64,000 nucleotides of DNA from an uncultured Bacteroidales bacterium (GCA_945829225.1 CALZTY010000006.1:1-64000); one strand, 5' to 3'. Positions 1 through 9,935 are shown, counted from the stretch's first letter. Notes: a model not told the origin generated them from the letters alone. Translations and numbers: made by a program.

Positions 1-15
1 TTGATAATTTCCAAG

Positions 16-49
16 ATAAAACTGCACAGGTTGCCCTGTGCAGTTTTAT
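16..49. terminator. Strong intrinsic terminator hairpin
   Basis: Two perfect 15-nt arms (16-30 and 35-49) with a TTGC loop, A-rich on one side and T-rich on the other, so it can work in both directions. It probably ends a transcription unit lying to the left of the window and could also end a minus-strand transcript from the degraded reading frame at 111-290. Confidence 0.85.
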
Positions 50-110
50 TATGAATTAAATAAAAATTTGCTCAACAATAACTATTGATGGTTGACTATT
101 TCTTTGTCAG

Positions 111-290
111 TCAATGAGTAGGCATAATCTCCGCATAATTGATACCCAAAACTGCACCGGACTTTGCAAATTCTGAAGAACCCAAAAGAATTTCAATGCT
201 CGCTCCCGCAAAGAATCAAACTTTGACACCCCTAAATGTTGTTTCTTCAGTCACTTTTACTAATTTTGCATTTGCTACTTGACTCTGCAT
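111..290 (-). pseudogene. Possible small gene remnant interrupted by one TGA
   Basis: Reading the minus strand from the ATG at 290 gives 24 codons, a TGA at 216-218, and then 34 further in-frame codons to a TGA at 111-113. The two parts read FRGVKV, then FFAGASIEILLGSSEF and GAVLGINYAEIMPTH, which has the composition of a real protein. I do not recognise a family. A nonsense-mutated small gene is the simplest reading; recoding of TGA is possible but there is no direct sign of it. Chance is also possible at this length. Confidence 0.3.
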
Positions 291-335
291 ATTACTGCTC
301 GGCACTTTACGCTTTCATTTATCACGATTTTTTCG

Positions 336-343
336 TACCTTTG
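336..343 (+). promoter_or_regulatory. -7 promoter element for the lepB-era-der operon
   Basis: TACCTTTG matches the Bacteroidota -7 consensus TAnnTTTG and lies 34 bp before the first ATG of the operon. No clear TTTG -33 box is visible. Confidence 0.55.
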
Positions 344-377
344 TCGCTAATTTCAAATATTTTATCATTGACTGAAG

Positions 378-1130
378 ATGACAGACCGACTACGCTGGAG
401 TGAAATAGAGCATCTCCCCGAGTGGGACGAAGAATTTTACGACGTTTACACCGCCAAGAAATTTGGCAAATGGGTGATGCTCAAGACCTTGAAACCTCAA
501 TATAAGGACGACCCGGCTATGTGCGCCATGTTGGAGAAGGAATTTGACACCCGCTACAACCTCGCACATCCCAATATCATTATGATTAACGACCTCGAGG
601 AGGTGCCCGGCGTGGGCATCAGCATCATCACTGATGATGTCTACGGCGACTCCCTGCGCAAACTTATCCGCGAGCGCAAGGTCACCCCGGCTCACATCGC
701 CCAGTTGCGCCGCCAACTGGTCGATGCTATGGATTATATCCAGACCAACCACCTCGCTCACCACCCCCTGCGACCCGAGAACATCATTTTTACCGAAAAT
801 ATCGGCAACCTCAAGCTCATCGACGTGGGCTTTGAGCAACGCAAGGCTCTCACTCCCGTCGACACATCCCAGGATATCTACAATTATGGCTTGGTAATCA
901 AGGAAGTCCTCGACTCCTGCGACCTCGAGGACCCCACCCTGCGTCGCGTCGCCGATCGCTGTCTCGACCCCGACCCACATCGCCGATACCGCGACATCGA
1001 GCAACTGCGCATGGACCTCGCCGGGCGTCACAGCAACCGCCTATACATCGCCATCATTGCCTTCCTTGCCGCCATGATTCTCCTTCTGCTGTGGCTGTCA
1101 TCTCCGTGGGCGCCAACACCTCACGCTTAA
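378..1130 (+). CDS. Protein kinase-like membrane protein, probable pseudokinase
   Basis: The 250-aa protein has an N-terminal protein-kinase fold and one C-terminal membrane helix (about 222-241) with a short outside tail, so the kinase domain should face the cytoplasm. The Lys of the VAIK motif is kept (VMLK, Lys36), and the DFG motif is present as DVG (149-151). The catalytic loop reads HHPLRPEN (128-135): the Asp of HRD is replaced by Pro130 and the usual Lys by Arg132, although the metal-binding Asn is kept. There is no clear glycine-rich loop. By family knowledge these changes should abolish normal phosphotransfer, so it is more likely a sensor or scaffold. It heads an operon with a GNAT-like gene 13 bp downstream and lepB. 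Confidence 0.8.
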   Translation: MTDRLRWSEIEHLPEWDEEFYDVYTAKKFGKWVMLKTLKPQYKDDPAMCAMLEKEFDTRYNLAHPNIIMINDLEEVPGVGISIITDDVYGDSLRKLIRERKVTPAHIAQLRRQLVDAMDYIQTNHLAHHPLRPENIIFTENIGNLKLIDVGFEQRKALTPVDTSQDIYNYGLVIKEVLDSCDLEDPTLRRVADRCLDPDPHRRYRDIEQLRMDLAGRHSNRLYIAIIAFLAAMILLLLWLSSPWAPTPHA

Positions 1131-1143
1131 TTCTCTATCCACT

Positions 1144-2274
1144 ATGGCTGTAACAGTACAAGCTCTCGCTCCCACGAGCTCAAACCTCAAGAAATATGTA
1201 AAATTCGGCATCGCCCTCTACAAGGGAAATGCCTGCTATGTGCCCCCACTCATCATCGATGAGATGGCTACCCTATCGCCTACCAAGAATCCCGCCTTCG
1301 AGCACTGCGAGGCGCAGATGTTCATGGCACTGCGCGACGGCAAGCCCGTGGGACGCATCACCGCTATCATCAACCGCCTGGTCAACGAGAAGGAAGGTCG
1401 GCAGACCGTCCGCTTCGGCTTCGTTGACTTCATCGACGATGCCGAGGTGGTCGACGCCCTGTTCAAGGCTGTCGGCGACTGGGCACGCGAGCGACACTGT
1501 GTCGACATCGTCGGCCCTATGGGCTTCTCCGACATGGACCACGAGGGCATGCTCATCGAGGGCTTCGACGAGATGGGCACCATGGCTACCATATACAACT
1601 ACCCCTACTACAAGGACCACATGGAGCGCATGGGCTTCGCCAAGGACGTCGATTGGATTGAATACCGCATCACCGTGCCCGATGCCGTGCCCGACAAGTA
1701 TCGCCGCATCGCCGAGATTGTCGCCCGCAAGTACAACCTCCGCGTCATCAAGTTCACCTCGCGCCGCCACGTCAAGGAGCAGTATGGTCAAGCCCTCTTC
1801 GACCTCATCAACGAGGCTTATGCCGGGCTATACGGCTACTCGCCACTGACCCCCGCCGAGATCAACCACTATGTCGACACCTACCTCGCCATCCTGCGCC
1901 TGCAGGACGTCTGTGCCGTAGTCGATGCCGACGATAACCTCGTCGCCGTGGGCATCTCCATGCCCTCGCTATCCAAGGCACTGCGCTCCTGCGGTGGCAA
2001 ACTGTTCCCCTGGGGCTGGTATCCCTTGCTACGCGCCATCCGCGGTCACGTCGACGTCGTCGACCTTCTCTTGGTCGCCGTCAAGCCCGAGTATCAGAGC
2101 AAGGGAGTCAACGCCATGCTTTTCACCGACCTCCTCCCCGGCTACATCGCCAACGGTTACAAATTTGCCGAGTCAAACCTCGAACTCGAGGGCAACGAGA
2201 GCGTCCAGCGCCAGTGGGAATACTTCGAGCGCCGTCAACACCGTCGTCGCCGCGCTTGGCGCCGTGCCCTCTAA
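1144..2274 (+). CDS. GNAT-like N-acetyltransferase family protein
   Basis: A 376-aa soluble protein of a type common in Bacteroidota and usually annotated as an N-acetyltransferase-like hypothetical. Towards the C-terminus (about 310-330) the stretch AVKPEYQSKGVNAMLF resembles the acetyl-CoA pyrophosphate-binding loop of GNAT enzymes, followed by the usual E-x-N-x-x-x-R region. It ends in a very basic tail rich in Arg. There is no signal peptide or membrane segment. The gene lies between the pseudokinase and lepB in one operon (gaps of 13 and 21 bp). The substrate is unknown and no catalytic residue can be assigned with confidence. Confidence 0.7.
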   Translation: MAVTVQALAPTSSNLKKYVKFGIALYKGNACYVPPLIIDEMATLSPTKNPAFEHCEAQMFMALRDGKPVGRITAIINRLVNEKEGRQTVRFGFVDFIDDAEVVDALFKAVGDWARERHCVDIVGPMGFSDMDHEGMLIEGFDEMGTMATIYNYPYYKDHMERMGFAKDVDWIEYRITVPDAVPDKYRRIAEIVARKYNLRVIKFTSRRHVKEQYGQALFDLINEAYAGLYGYSPLTPAEINHYVDTYLAILRLQDVCAVVDADDNLVAVGISMPSLSKALRSCGGKLFPWGWYPLLRAIRGHVDVVDLLLVAVKPEYQSKGVNAMLFTDLLPGYIANGYKFAESNLELEGNESVQRQWEYFERRQHRRRRAWRRAL

Positions 2275-2295
2275 TCCTCTAATCTCCACTACACG

Positions 2296-3762
2296 ATGAA
2301 TTTACTCAAGAAATTTTGGTCTGCCGCCCTCACACGAGCCCGTGCCAACAAACTCACCCGCTGGATACGCTTCGGCATCGTTTCGCTCATTTTCTTCCTC
2401 TGGGTCATATGGATGGGCAACCCCTGGCTCGCCCTGTGGTGGCTCCTCCTCATTGATATTTATATCACCGGATTTATCCCCTTCACCTGGTGGAAGCGTA
2501 GCAAGAGCGCCCTGGTGCGCGGTGTCATGGGATGGGTCGACGCAATCGTCTATGCGCTCATCCTCGTCTACTTTGTCTTCGCATTCGTGGGGCAAAATTA
2601 TCAAATCCCCTCGGCATCGCTGGAGAAGACCCTCCTCACAGGCGACTATTTGTGGGTCAACAAGATGCTCTACGGTCCTCGTGTGCCCATGACTCCGATA
2701 CACTTCCCTCTGGTGCACAACACCCTCCCCATCCTCGGCTGTGACAGTTACACCGACTGCCCCTCCAACACTTACCACCGTCTCAAGGGCATTCGCAACG
2801 TCGAGGCGGGCGACATCGTCGTCTTCAACTTCCCCGCCGGCGACACCGTCCTCACCAAGATGGAGGAGACCGCCGAATACTACTATTATGCTGTCGCCAA
2901 ATACGGACGCGACTTCCTGCTCAACAACCCCGAGCGCTTCGGCACCCTCAAGTATCGCCCCGTCGACCGACGCCAGAACTTTGTCAAGCGCGCCGTGGGT
3001 CTCCCCGGGCAGTGCCTGCGCATCAGCGGCGACACCATCTACATCGACGGCGAGCCTCAGCCATTCCCCAAGCATGTGCAATTCAACTACATAGTCGCTT
3101 CGTCGCGCACCTTCGAGGACGACCTCCTCAAGGAACTCACCATCTCGCGTAGCGACGTCGCTCAACTATCCCTCTCCCCCGACGACCGCGAATACTTCGC
3201 CCACTTCGTCCCGCAAGTCCACACCTCTCCTTATATATATATAATACCGCTCACCGACGCCACCCGCAACACCCTCATCGAGCGCGGATACATCAACGGC
3301 TATGTCAAGGCATCCGACGCCCTCAACTATAGCGGTGCCGACCTCTTCCTCTTCCCCCAAGGGCTCAGCGACTCGTGGACCCTCAGCAACTATGGCGGCA
3401 CCGACGGTGTGTGGATACCCCGCCGCGGCGAGTCTATCGACCTCACTCCCGACAACTGGACTATCTACAACCGCTGCATCCGCAACTATGAGGGACACCA
3501 TGATGCCTACATCGACGCCGACGGCACCGTGTACATCGACGGCAAACCAGCCTCGACCTACACCTTCGCTATGGACTACTACTTCATGATGGGCGACAAT
3601 CGCGACAACTCGCAGGACTCCCGCTTCTGGGGCTTCGTCCCCGAGGACCACATCGTAGGCTCGCCGATGTTTGTCCTCGTCTCATTCGACCGCGAGCGCA
3701 GCCTCTTCGACGGCGGCTTCCGATGGAACCGCATCTTCCGCGACGCCAATCCCGACAAATGA
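2296..3762 (+). CDS. lepB: Signal peptidase I
   Basis: Type I signal peptidase (S26), which cleaves signal peptides from exported proteins at the outer face of the inner membrane. The 488-aa length is long but usual for Bacteroidota, which carry an insertion between the catalytic boxes. Membrane segments lie at about 27-62 and 82-99. The catalytic Ser is in QIPSASLEKTL (Ser108) and the catalytic Lys in FVKRAVGLPG (Lys231). The last conserved box, MMGDNRDNSQDSRFWG, lies near residue 435. The stop codon overlaps the next start in ATGA, so translation of the WbqC-like gene is probably coupled. Confidence 0.95.
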   Translation: MNLLKKFWSAALTRARANKLTRWIRFGIVSLIFFLWVIWMGNPWLALWWLLLIDIYITGFIPFTWWKRSKSALVRGVMGWVDAIVYALILVYFVFAFVGQNYQIPSASLEKTLLTGDYLWVNKMLYGPRVPMTPIHFPLVHNTLPILGCDSYTDCPSNTYHRLKGIRNVEAGDIVVFNFPAGDTVLTKMEETAEYYYYAVAKYGRDFLLNNPERFGTLKYRPVDRRQNFVKRAVGLPGQCLRISGDTIYIDGEPQPFPKHVQFNYIVASSRTFEDDLLKELTISRSDVAQLSLSPDDREYFAHFVPQVHTSPYIYIIPLTDATRNTLIERGYINGYVKASDALNYSGADLFLFPQGLSDSWTLSNYGGTDGVWIPRRGESIDLTPDNWTIYNRCIRNYEGHHDAYIDADGTVYIDGKPASTYTFAMDYYFMMGDNRDNSQDSRFWGFVPEDHIVGSPMFVLVSFDRERSLFDGGFRWNRIFRDANPDK

Positions 3763-4418
3763 CCACGCCCCTGACTCTCTTCCCGGGGCAAGCGGTCATC
3801 CTGCCGCCACGCCTGTTGGGCACCGCCGCCTACTATGCCACGATGCTCGCCTACGAGCACCCCGTGGTCGACACGGCGCTTCGCTTCAACAAGCGCGCCA
3901 AGAGCGTCCATCGCTACGACATCGCCGACGTGCGTGGCTCCATGGCACTCACCGTGCCCATCGTCCACGCCTCGGGTAGCGCTCGCTGGCGCGATGTCGC
4001 GGTGTCGCGTCACGGCGACTGGTGGCGCCTCCATCGCACCGCCTGGGAGAGCGCCTACGGTCGCACTCCGTTCTTTGAATTTCTCATCGACCGCTTCGAC
4101 AGCGTCCTCGCCGACCCCGGCGACGACCTCCCGGTCACCGAGTTGATTGCCCGCGCCGACACTGCCGTCCTCGGCTGCCTCCACCTCGACTGTGGGCTCA
4201 TCCACGGCGATGCCCCCGCCGATGCCGTCGACCAGCGCGCCGCCGACTTCTCCTGCCCGGCGATGCCGCCTCACTTCCAGGTGCGCCAAGCATCCCTCGG
4301 CTTCATCGCCAACCTCTCTATCCTCGACCTCCTCTTCAACCTCGGCTCCGACGCCGCTATTTATCTCAAACACCTTATTCCGCTGATTTTCAACCAACAA
4401 TATGGAGCAAACTCATAA
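3759..4418 (+). CDS. WbqC-like family protein
   Basis: The 219-aa protein belongs to the WbqC-like family, whose role is not settled, although some members lie in O-antigen clusters. Family signs are the N-terminal LFPGQ and YYATMLAYE region, the RFNKRA segment, SMALTVPIVHAS, and the conserved WRLHRTAWESAYGRTPFFEF stretch. I chose the ATG at 3759, which overlaps the lepB stop by 4 bp; an upstream in-frame ATG would lie inside lepB and adds residues foreign to the family. The 3' end overlaps era by 17 bp. The arrangement lepB-wbqC-like beside era is typical of Bacteroidales. Confidence 0.85.
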   Translation: MTTPLTLFPGQAVILPPRLLGTAAYYATMLAYEHPVVDTALRFNKRAKSVHRYDIADVRGSMALTVPIVHASGSARWRDVAVSRHGDWWRLHRTAWESAYGRTPFFEFLIDRFDSVLADPGDDLPVTELIARADTAVLGCLHLDCGLIHGDAPADAVDQRAADFSCPAMPPHFQVRQASLGFIANLSILDLLFNLGSDAAIYLKHLIPLIFNQQYGANS

Positions 4419-5292
4419 ATCAGGCTTTGTCAACATCGTGGGCAACCCCAATGTGGGCAAGTCAACCCTCATGAACGACCTCGTGGGCGAGCGCCTCTCT
4501 ATCATCACCTCCAAGGCGCAGACCACTCGCCACCGCATCACCGGCATCGTCAATACCCCCGAGTATCAAATCGTCTTCTCCGACACCCCGGGCGTGCTCA
4601 AGCCTAAATACAAACTCCAGGAGAGCATGCTCTCCTTCAGCGAGGAGGCGCTCACCGATGCCGACATCCTCCTCTATGTCACCGACGTAGTCGAGGACCC
4701 CACCAAGAATGCCGACTTCCTCGAGCGCGTCGCTCGCGAGAAGGTCCCCGTATTACTCATTATCAACAAGATAGACCTCCTCAAGGGACAGCACGACCTC
4801 GAGCAAATCGTCGACCGCTGGCATGCCCTCCTCCCCAATGCCGAGATTATCCCAGCCTCTGCCAAGCACGGCTTCAACGTCGCCGCCCTCATGAAGCGCA
4901 TCGTCGACCTCCTTCCCGTCGGCGAGCCTTACTTCGGCAAGGACGCTCTCACCGACAAGCCCGCACGCTTCTTCGTCACCGAAATCGTCCGCGAGAAAAT
5001 CCTCCTCAACTACGACAAGGAAGTACCCTACTCTGCCGAGGTGATTGTCGAGAAATTTGACGAGAAGGACAACTCTATCCACATCATGGCTGTTATCTAT
5101 GTCGAGCGCGACTCGCAGAAAGCCATCCTCATCGGGCGCGGCGGCTCGCGCCTCAAACACGTGGGCATCGAGGCACGCAAGGATATCGAGACCTTCTTTG
5201 ACAAAAAAGTTTTCCTCGAATTATTTGTCAAGGTAGAACCCGACTGGCGCAACCGCGAGAACAAACTCCGCGCCTTCGGTTATATAGAATAA
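4402..5292 (+). CDS. era: GTPase Era
   Basis: Era is the essential small GTPase that binds the 3' end of 16S rRNA during 30S subunit assembly. The 296-aa protein shows the GTPase motifs in order: GNPNVGKST (14-22), DTPG (61-64) and NKID (122-125). A C-terminal KH RNA-binding domain includes IGRGGSRLKHVG (about 240-255). The length is normal. The start codon lies inside the end of the WbqC-like gene (17-bp overlap), which supports cotranscription with lepB. The second GTPase gene, der, follows 56 bp downstream. Confidence 0.97.
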   Translation: MEQTHKSGFVNIVGNPNVGKSTLMNDLVGERLSIITSKAQTTRHRITGIVNTPEYQIVFSDTPGVLKPKYKLQESMLSFSEEALTDADILLYVTDVVEDPTKNADFLERVAREKVPVLLIINKIDLLKGQHDLEQIVDRWHALLPNAEIIPASAKHGFNVAALMKRIVDLLPVGEPYFGKDALTDKPARFFVTEIVREKILLNYDKEVPYSAEVIVEKFDEKDNSIHIMAVIYVERDSQKAILIGRGGSRLKHVGIEARKDIETFFDKKVFLELFVKVEPDWRNRENKLRAFGYIE

Positions 5293-5303
5293 TTAATGAT
5301 TAA

Positions 5304-5321
5304 CTCTGCCCCCGGGCAGAG
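5304..5321. repeat. Small hairpin between era and der
   Basis: CTCTGCCC and GGGCAGAG are perfect 8-nt arms separated by two bases. No T-run follows, so it is not a classical terminator. It could be a processing site or a pause between the two GTPase genes. Confidence 0.5.
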
Positions 5322-5348
5322 CCAATGACCACCTAAATATATATAACA

Positions 5349-6671
5349 ATGTTAGTAGCCATCGTAGGACGCCCCAATGTGGGCAAATCTACCCTCTTCA
5401 ACCGACTCACTCAATCCCGCACCGCCATCGTCGACCCCACTGCAGGCACCACTCGCGACCGTCAATATGGCAAGGTCGACTGGTGTGGCACCGAATTTTC
5501 TATCGTTGACACCGGCGGCTGGGTCGTCAATAGCGAAGATATCTTCGAAGCCGAAATCAACCGCCAGGTCAACCTCGCCATCGAGCAAGCCGACCTCATC
5601 CTCTTCTGCGTCGACTCCACCGGCGGCATCACCGACCTCGACGAGCACGTCGCTCGCATCCTCCGCCGCAGCAACAAGCCCGTGCTGTTGGTTGCCAACA
5701 AGGTCGACTCCAACGAGTGGCTCTACAACGTCCCCGAGTTCTATGCCCTGGGACTCGGCGACCCCTTCCCCCTCTCTGCCACCAACGGATACGGCACCGG
5801 AGACCTCCTCGACCGCATCGTCAAGGACCTCCCCACCCCTGATGCCGATGCCACCGAGACTGTCGACGACCTCCCCAAGTTCACCATCGTCGGACGACCC
5901 AATGCCGGTAAGTCCTCGCTAATCAATGCCTTTGCCGGCGAGGACCGACACATCGTCACCGACATCGCCGGCACCACCCGCGACTCGGTATTCGCCCGTT
6001 ACAACAAGTTCGGCTTCGACTTCTACCTCGTCGACACCGCCGGCATCCGCAAGAAGAACAAGGTCAACGAGGACATCGAGTACTACTCGGTCATCCGCTC
6101 CATTCGCTCCATCGAGGCATCTGATGTGTGCATCCTCGTCATCGACGCTACCCGCGGCATCGAGGCTCAGGACGTCGCCATCTTCTCCCTCATCCAGCGC
6201 AACAACAAGGGTCTGGTGGTCGCCGTCAACAAGTGGGACTTGGTGCAGGACAAGTCCACAGCCGCCATCAAGCACTTCGAGGACGCTATCCGCGAGCGCT
6301 TCGCCCCATTCACCGACTTCCCCATCATCTTCTGCTCGGCGCTCACCAAGCAACGCATCTTCAAGATTATCGAGACCGCTACCGAGGTGTACGCCAACCG
6401 CTGCCGCACCATCTCCACATCCACGCTCAACAAGGTGCTCGGCGAGGATATCGCCGCATATCCCCCACCATCCAACAAGGGCAAGTATATCAAAATCAAG
6501 TATATAACCATGCTCAAGGGCTCATTTGTCCCCACATTTATCTTCTTCTGCAACCTCCCCCAGTGGGTCAAGGAGCCCTACCGCCGTTATCTCGAGAACA
6601 AGATACGCGAGCACTGGCAATTCTCCGGCACTCCCATTCGCCTCTACTTCCGCGATAAGTCCAAGGAATAA
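5349..6671 (+). CDS. der: Ribosome biogenesis GTPase Der (EngA)
   Basis: Der has two tandem GTPase domains and takes part in 50S ribosomal subunit maturation. The 440-aa protein shows the first P-loop GRPNVGKST at 7-15, with VDTGGW as G3 and NKVD as G4, and a second P-loop, GRPNAGKSS, near residue 180, followed by VDTAGIRKK and NKWD. The C-terminal KH-like domain ends the protein. Length and domain order match the family. It closes the lepB-era-der operon and is followed by an AT-rich promoter region for glf. Confidence 0.97.
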   Translation: MLVAIVGRPNVGKSTLFNRLTQSRTAIVDPTAGTTRDRQYGKVDWCGTEFSIVDTGGWVVNSEDIFEAEINRQVNLAIEQADLILFCVDSTGGITDLDEHVARILRRSNKPVLLVANKVDSNEWLYNVPEFYALGLGDPFPLSATNGYGTGDLLDRIVKDLPTPDADATETVDDLPKFTIVGRPNAGKSSLINAFAGEDRHIVTDIAGTTRDSVFARYNKFGFDFYLVDTAGIRKKNKVNEDIEYYSVIRSIRSIEASDVCILVIDATRGIEAQDVAIFSLIQRNNKGLVVAVNKWDLVQDKSTAAIKHFEDAIRERFAPFTDFPIIFCSALTKQRIFKIIETATEVYANRCRTISTSTLNKVLGEDIAAYPPPSNKGKYIKIKYITMLKGSFVPTFIFFCNLPQWVKEPYRRYLENKIREHWQFSGTPIRLYFRDKSKE

Positions 6672-6713
6672 AAAATAATTCGCTAATTATTACTTTCTTA
6701 TCGTTTTTTTTAG

Positions 6714-6721
6714 TAATTTTG
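6714..6721 (+). promoter_or_regulatory. -7 promoter element of glf
   Basis: TAATTTTG fits the TAnnTTTG consensus and sits 40 bp before the glf ATG in an AT-rich spacer after der. Confidence 0.55.
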
Positions 6722-6761
6722 CCACAAAGATTATAGAATACACCTAACGACAATAGCGCTT

Positions 6762-7886
6762 ATGTCACAAAAACCCTATGATTTCCTCATTGTCGGCTCG
6801 GGCCTCTACGGCGCAACCTTCGCCCACCGAGCCACACGCAATGGGCTCAAATGCTTGGTCATCGACCGCCGTCCCGTAGCCGGTGGCAACGTTTACTGCG
6901 AGAAAATTGCCGGCGTGAACATCCACGCTTATGGTCCTCACATCTTCCGCACCTCCGACAAGGCTATCTGGGACATGGTGTGCGATCTCGTCCCCATGGA
7001 CCGCTACATCCACAAGGCGATGTCGCTCGGCGCCGACGGCGTCTACCGCAACCTCCCCTTCAACATGCACACCTTCCGCGAACTCTGGGGCGTTGAAACC
7101 CCCGAGGCTGCCCGCGAGATGCTCGAGAAACAACGCGCCGACGCCCCCGAGAACCCCCTAAACCTCGAGGACCAGGCTATCGCCATGGTCGGCAGAGACC
7201 TCTACGAACTCATGGTCAAGCGTTACAACGAAAAACTATGGGGACGCCCCTGTGCCAACCTCCCCTCATTCCTCATCAAGCGTATCCCCCTGCGCTTCAC
7301 CTACGACAACAACTACTTCGACGACACATACACCGGTGTGCCCGTCGGCGGCTATAACAAACTCATCGACAAACTCCTCGAGGGCTCCGAGGTGCGCCTC
7401 GGCGTTGACTTCTTCAACGACCGCGAGGGGCTCTCGGCACTCGCCCGCCACACCATCTTCACCGGCAAAATCGACGAATTCTTTGACTACCGCTTCGGTC
7501 GCCTCGACTACCGCACCCTCCGTTTCGAGCACGAAGTTGTCGACAAGTCGTTCGCCCAACCCGTTGCCGTTATCACCGACAACACCCTCGACAACGACTA
7601 TGTGCGTATCACCGAGCACAAGCACTTCGACTCTGAGGCGCGCGACCTCCCCACTACCGTGGTAACTCGCGAGTATTCAGTGGAATACACCGAGGGTATG
7701 GAAGCCCTGTATCCCGTCAACGATGTGCGCAACACCGCCATCTACGCCCGCTATCACGACCTCGCCAACCGCGAGCCCGACGTCACCTTCGGCGGCCGTC
7801 TCGCCGAGTACAAGTACTACGACATGGCTCCCGTCATGGCTAAGGCGCTCCGCGACTTCGACGAGTTGATGATTCACATCCAATGA
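6762..7886 (+). CDS. glf: UDP-galactopyranose mutase
   Basis: Flavoenzyme that interconverts UDP-galactopyranose and UDP-galactofuranose, the donor for Galf residues in surface glycans. The 374-aa protein begins with an FAD-binding dinucleotide fold (IVGSGLYGATFA, about 9-20), followed by the family motifs NVYCEKIAGVNIHAYGPHIF (from about 44) and YNEKLWGRPCANLP (around 155). The C-terminal part carries PVGGYNKLIDKLL and the FGGRLAEYKYYDM motif that contacts FAD. Length is normal. The next gene overlaps by 4 bp, so a divisome-type protein is cotranscribed with it. Confidence 0.95.
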   Translation: MSQKPYDFLIVGSGLYGATFAHRATRNGLKCLVIDRRPVAGGNVYCEKIAGVNIHAYGPHIFRTSDKAIWDMVCDLVPMDRYIHKAMSLGADGVYRNLPFNMHTFRELWGVETPEAAREMLEKQRADAPENPLNLEDQAIAMVGRDLYELMVKRYNEKLWGRPCANLPSFLIKRIPLRFTYDNNYFDDTYTGVPVGGYNKLIDKLLEGSEVRLGVDFFNDREGLSALARHTIFTGKIDEFFDYRFGRLDYRTLRFEHEVVDKSFAQPVAVITDNTLDNDYVRITEHKHFDSEARDLPTTVVTREYSVEYTEGMEALYPVNDVRNTAIYARYHDLANREPDVTFGGRLAEYKYYDMAPVMAKALRDFDELMIHIQ

Positions 7887-8200
7887 AAGACCCCGAGACT
7901 CCCGCTCCCGCGCACAAATCGTGGCTACGTCGCTACGTCTCCATCCCGGCTGTCATCGTCATCTGCGTCATCGTCTACCTCACCTTCTTCGGTGACAATT
8001 CGATAGCGCAACGACTTGAGTACGAGCACTCTATCGACAGCATCTCGGCTCTCCTCGCCGCCGAGGAGGACTCGCTGCAATACTACCGCGACCTCAACAA
8101 CCGCCTCTCCACCGACCCCGAGCTCATGGAGCAGGTGGTGCGCGAGCAATACAATATGAACCGTCCCAACGAGGACGTATTCCTCATCACCGATGAATAA
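7883..8200 (+). CDS. FtsB/DivIC-like septum formation initiator protein
   Basis: A 105-aa bitopic protein: a short cytoplasmic N-terminus, one membrane helix at about 18-36 (IPAVIVICVIVYLTFFG), then a coiled coil at about 45-90 with the family-typical NRLSTDPELMEQVVREQYNM, and the ending NEDVFLIT. By family knowledge such proteins join FtsL-like partners at the division septum and act from the periplasmic face. The gene overlaps glf by 4 bp and the next gene by 8 bp, so all three are probably cotranscribed. Confidence 0.87.
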   Translation: MKDPETPAPAHKSWLRRYVSIPAVIVICVIVYLTFFGDNSIAQRLEYEHSIDSISALLAAEEDSLQYYRDLNNRLSTDPELMEQVVREQYNMNRPNEDVFLITDE

Positions 8201-8555
8201 ACGCCAAATCACCTCCATCGCAGCCAACATCGGCTTGCTACTCATCGCCGCAGCCATCGCCACCCCCATCATCGTCGGGGGCTTCTTCGAGGACGACCTC
8301 CACAAGTGGCTCGCCGTTGCAGGCGCGGCTATTTACCTCATAGCCACCCTATTCCGCCCCGCCCTCCCCGGCGACGCGCCCCTCGCACAGCGCCGGTGGA
8401 ACCGCATCGATACCTGGACCGCAATCATCTTTGCCGCCGGCGCAGCCATGCTCTTCACCCCATACACCACCGTCCGCGACTGGATCGCCTTCACCCTCGC
8501 CGGAGCAGTCCTCAAGATTATCTGCTTCTTCCGAGCAATGCGTCCCTTCAAGTGA
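8193..8555 (+). CDS. Small integral membrane protein of unknown function
   Basis: A 120-aa hydrophobic protein with about four predicted membrane helices (about 9-28, 36-52, 70-88, 92-112) and short charged loops. I recognise no enzymatic motif. It overlaps the divisome-type coiled-coil gene by 8 bp. In Bacteroidales a small membrane protein of this kind often follows the septum initiator gene, so a cell-envelope role is possible but is inference. Confidence 0.7.
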   Translation: MNKRQITSIAANIGLLLIAAAIATPIIVGGFFEDDLHKWLAVAGAAIYLIATLFRPALPGDAPLAQRRWNRIDTWTAIIFAAGAAMLFTPYTTVRDWIAFTLAGAVLKIICFFRAMRPFK

Positions 8556-8632
8556 CGGCTCATTTATAACTAATTAACAAAAAATTTATATTCTCCACGA
8601 CTCTTATACAACGTAATTACGGAAATTTTTCG

Positions 8633-8640
8633 TAATTTTG
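8633..8640 (+). promoter_or_regulatory. -7 promoter element of gapA
   Basis: TAATTTTG matches the consensus and is followed by a roughly 85-nt 5' leader before the gapA ATG at 8730. CGTAATT occurs twice in the promoter (from 8612 and 8631), which may be chance or a small operator. Confidence 0.6.
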
Positions 8641-8720
8641 CAGTCGAAAAATCGGGGTGACGCCCCACCGCCCACTCCGGCACAACCAACAGATTGATAT
8701 TCAACCAAATAAAAAATTAA

Positions 8721-9740
<1,020 letters not shown>

Positions 9741-9762
9741 TATTCCACAAAATATTACCCAC

Positions 9763-9797
9763 AAAAAAGTGCGCCCCTCCCGGGAGCGCACTTTTTT
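9763..9797 (+). terminator. Intrinsic terminator of gapA
   Basis: A 12-bp stem (AAAAAAGTGCGC with GCGCACTTTTTT) encloses a GC-rich loop and ends in a T-run 23 bp after the gapA stop. The A/T symmetry means it could also work from the other side. Confidence 0.92.
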
Positions 9798-9856
9798 ATG
9801 GTTTATGGTTGAGGTTATTGGACTTATTAGACTAATTAGACAAAACAATAAACCAT
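9798..9856. repeat. Low-complexity ATGGTTTATGG / AATAAACC spacer
   Basis: AT-rich spacer built of short TTTATGG, GACTTATTAGAC and AATAAACC words. Similar low-complexity spacers occur at 12674-12790, 27784-27830 and 53283-53340. No gene or promoter is visible in it. Confidence 0.6.
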
Positions 9857-9903
9857 AAAATTGAGCTATAAGTCCTGAAAAAATCGACTTATAGCTCAAT
9901 TTT
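9857..9903. repeat. Hairpin element upstream of ATPase 1
   Basis: Perfect 18-bp inverted repeat with arms at 9857-9874 and 9886-9903 (AAAATTGAGCTATAAGTC and its complement) and an 11-nt A-rich loop. It ends 25 bp before the -7 element of the ATPase gene. The same layout is found at the three other ATPase genes of this window. No second copy lies downstream of this gene. Confidence 0.85.
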
Positions 9904-9927
9904 CTTGCTTTTTCCTCTTTTTCACTG

Positions 9928-9935
9928 TATATTTG
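9928..9935 (+). promoter_or_regulatory. -7 promoter element of ATPase 1
   Basis: TATATTTG fits the TAnnTTTG consensus and lies 17 bp before the chosen ATG at 9953. The upstream hairpin occupies the -33 side, so occupation of the palindrome by a protein could control this promoter. Confidence 0.6.

Larger units (their letters stand above)
50..377. other. Gene-free leader region upstream of the first operon
   Basis: No intact gene is seen here. The stretch is more AT-rich than its surroundings. It holds a degraded minus-strand reading frame (111-290) and two matches to the Bacteroidota -7 element, TAATTTTG at 261-268 and TACCTTTG at 336-343. Confidence 0.6.
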
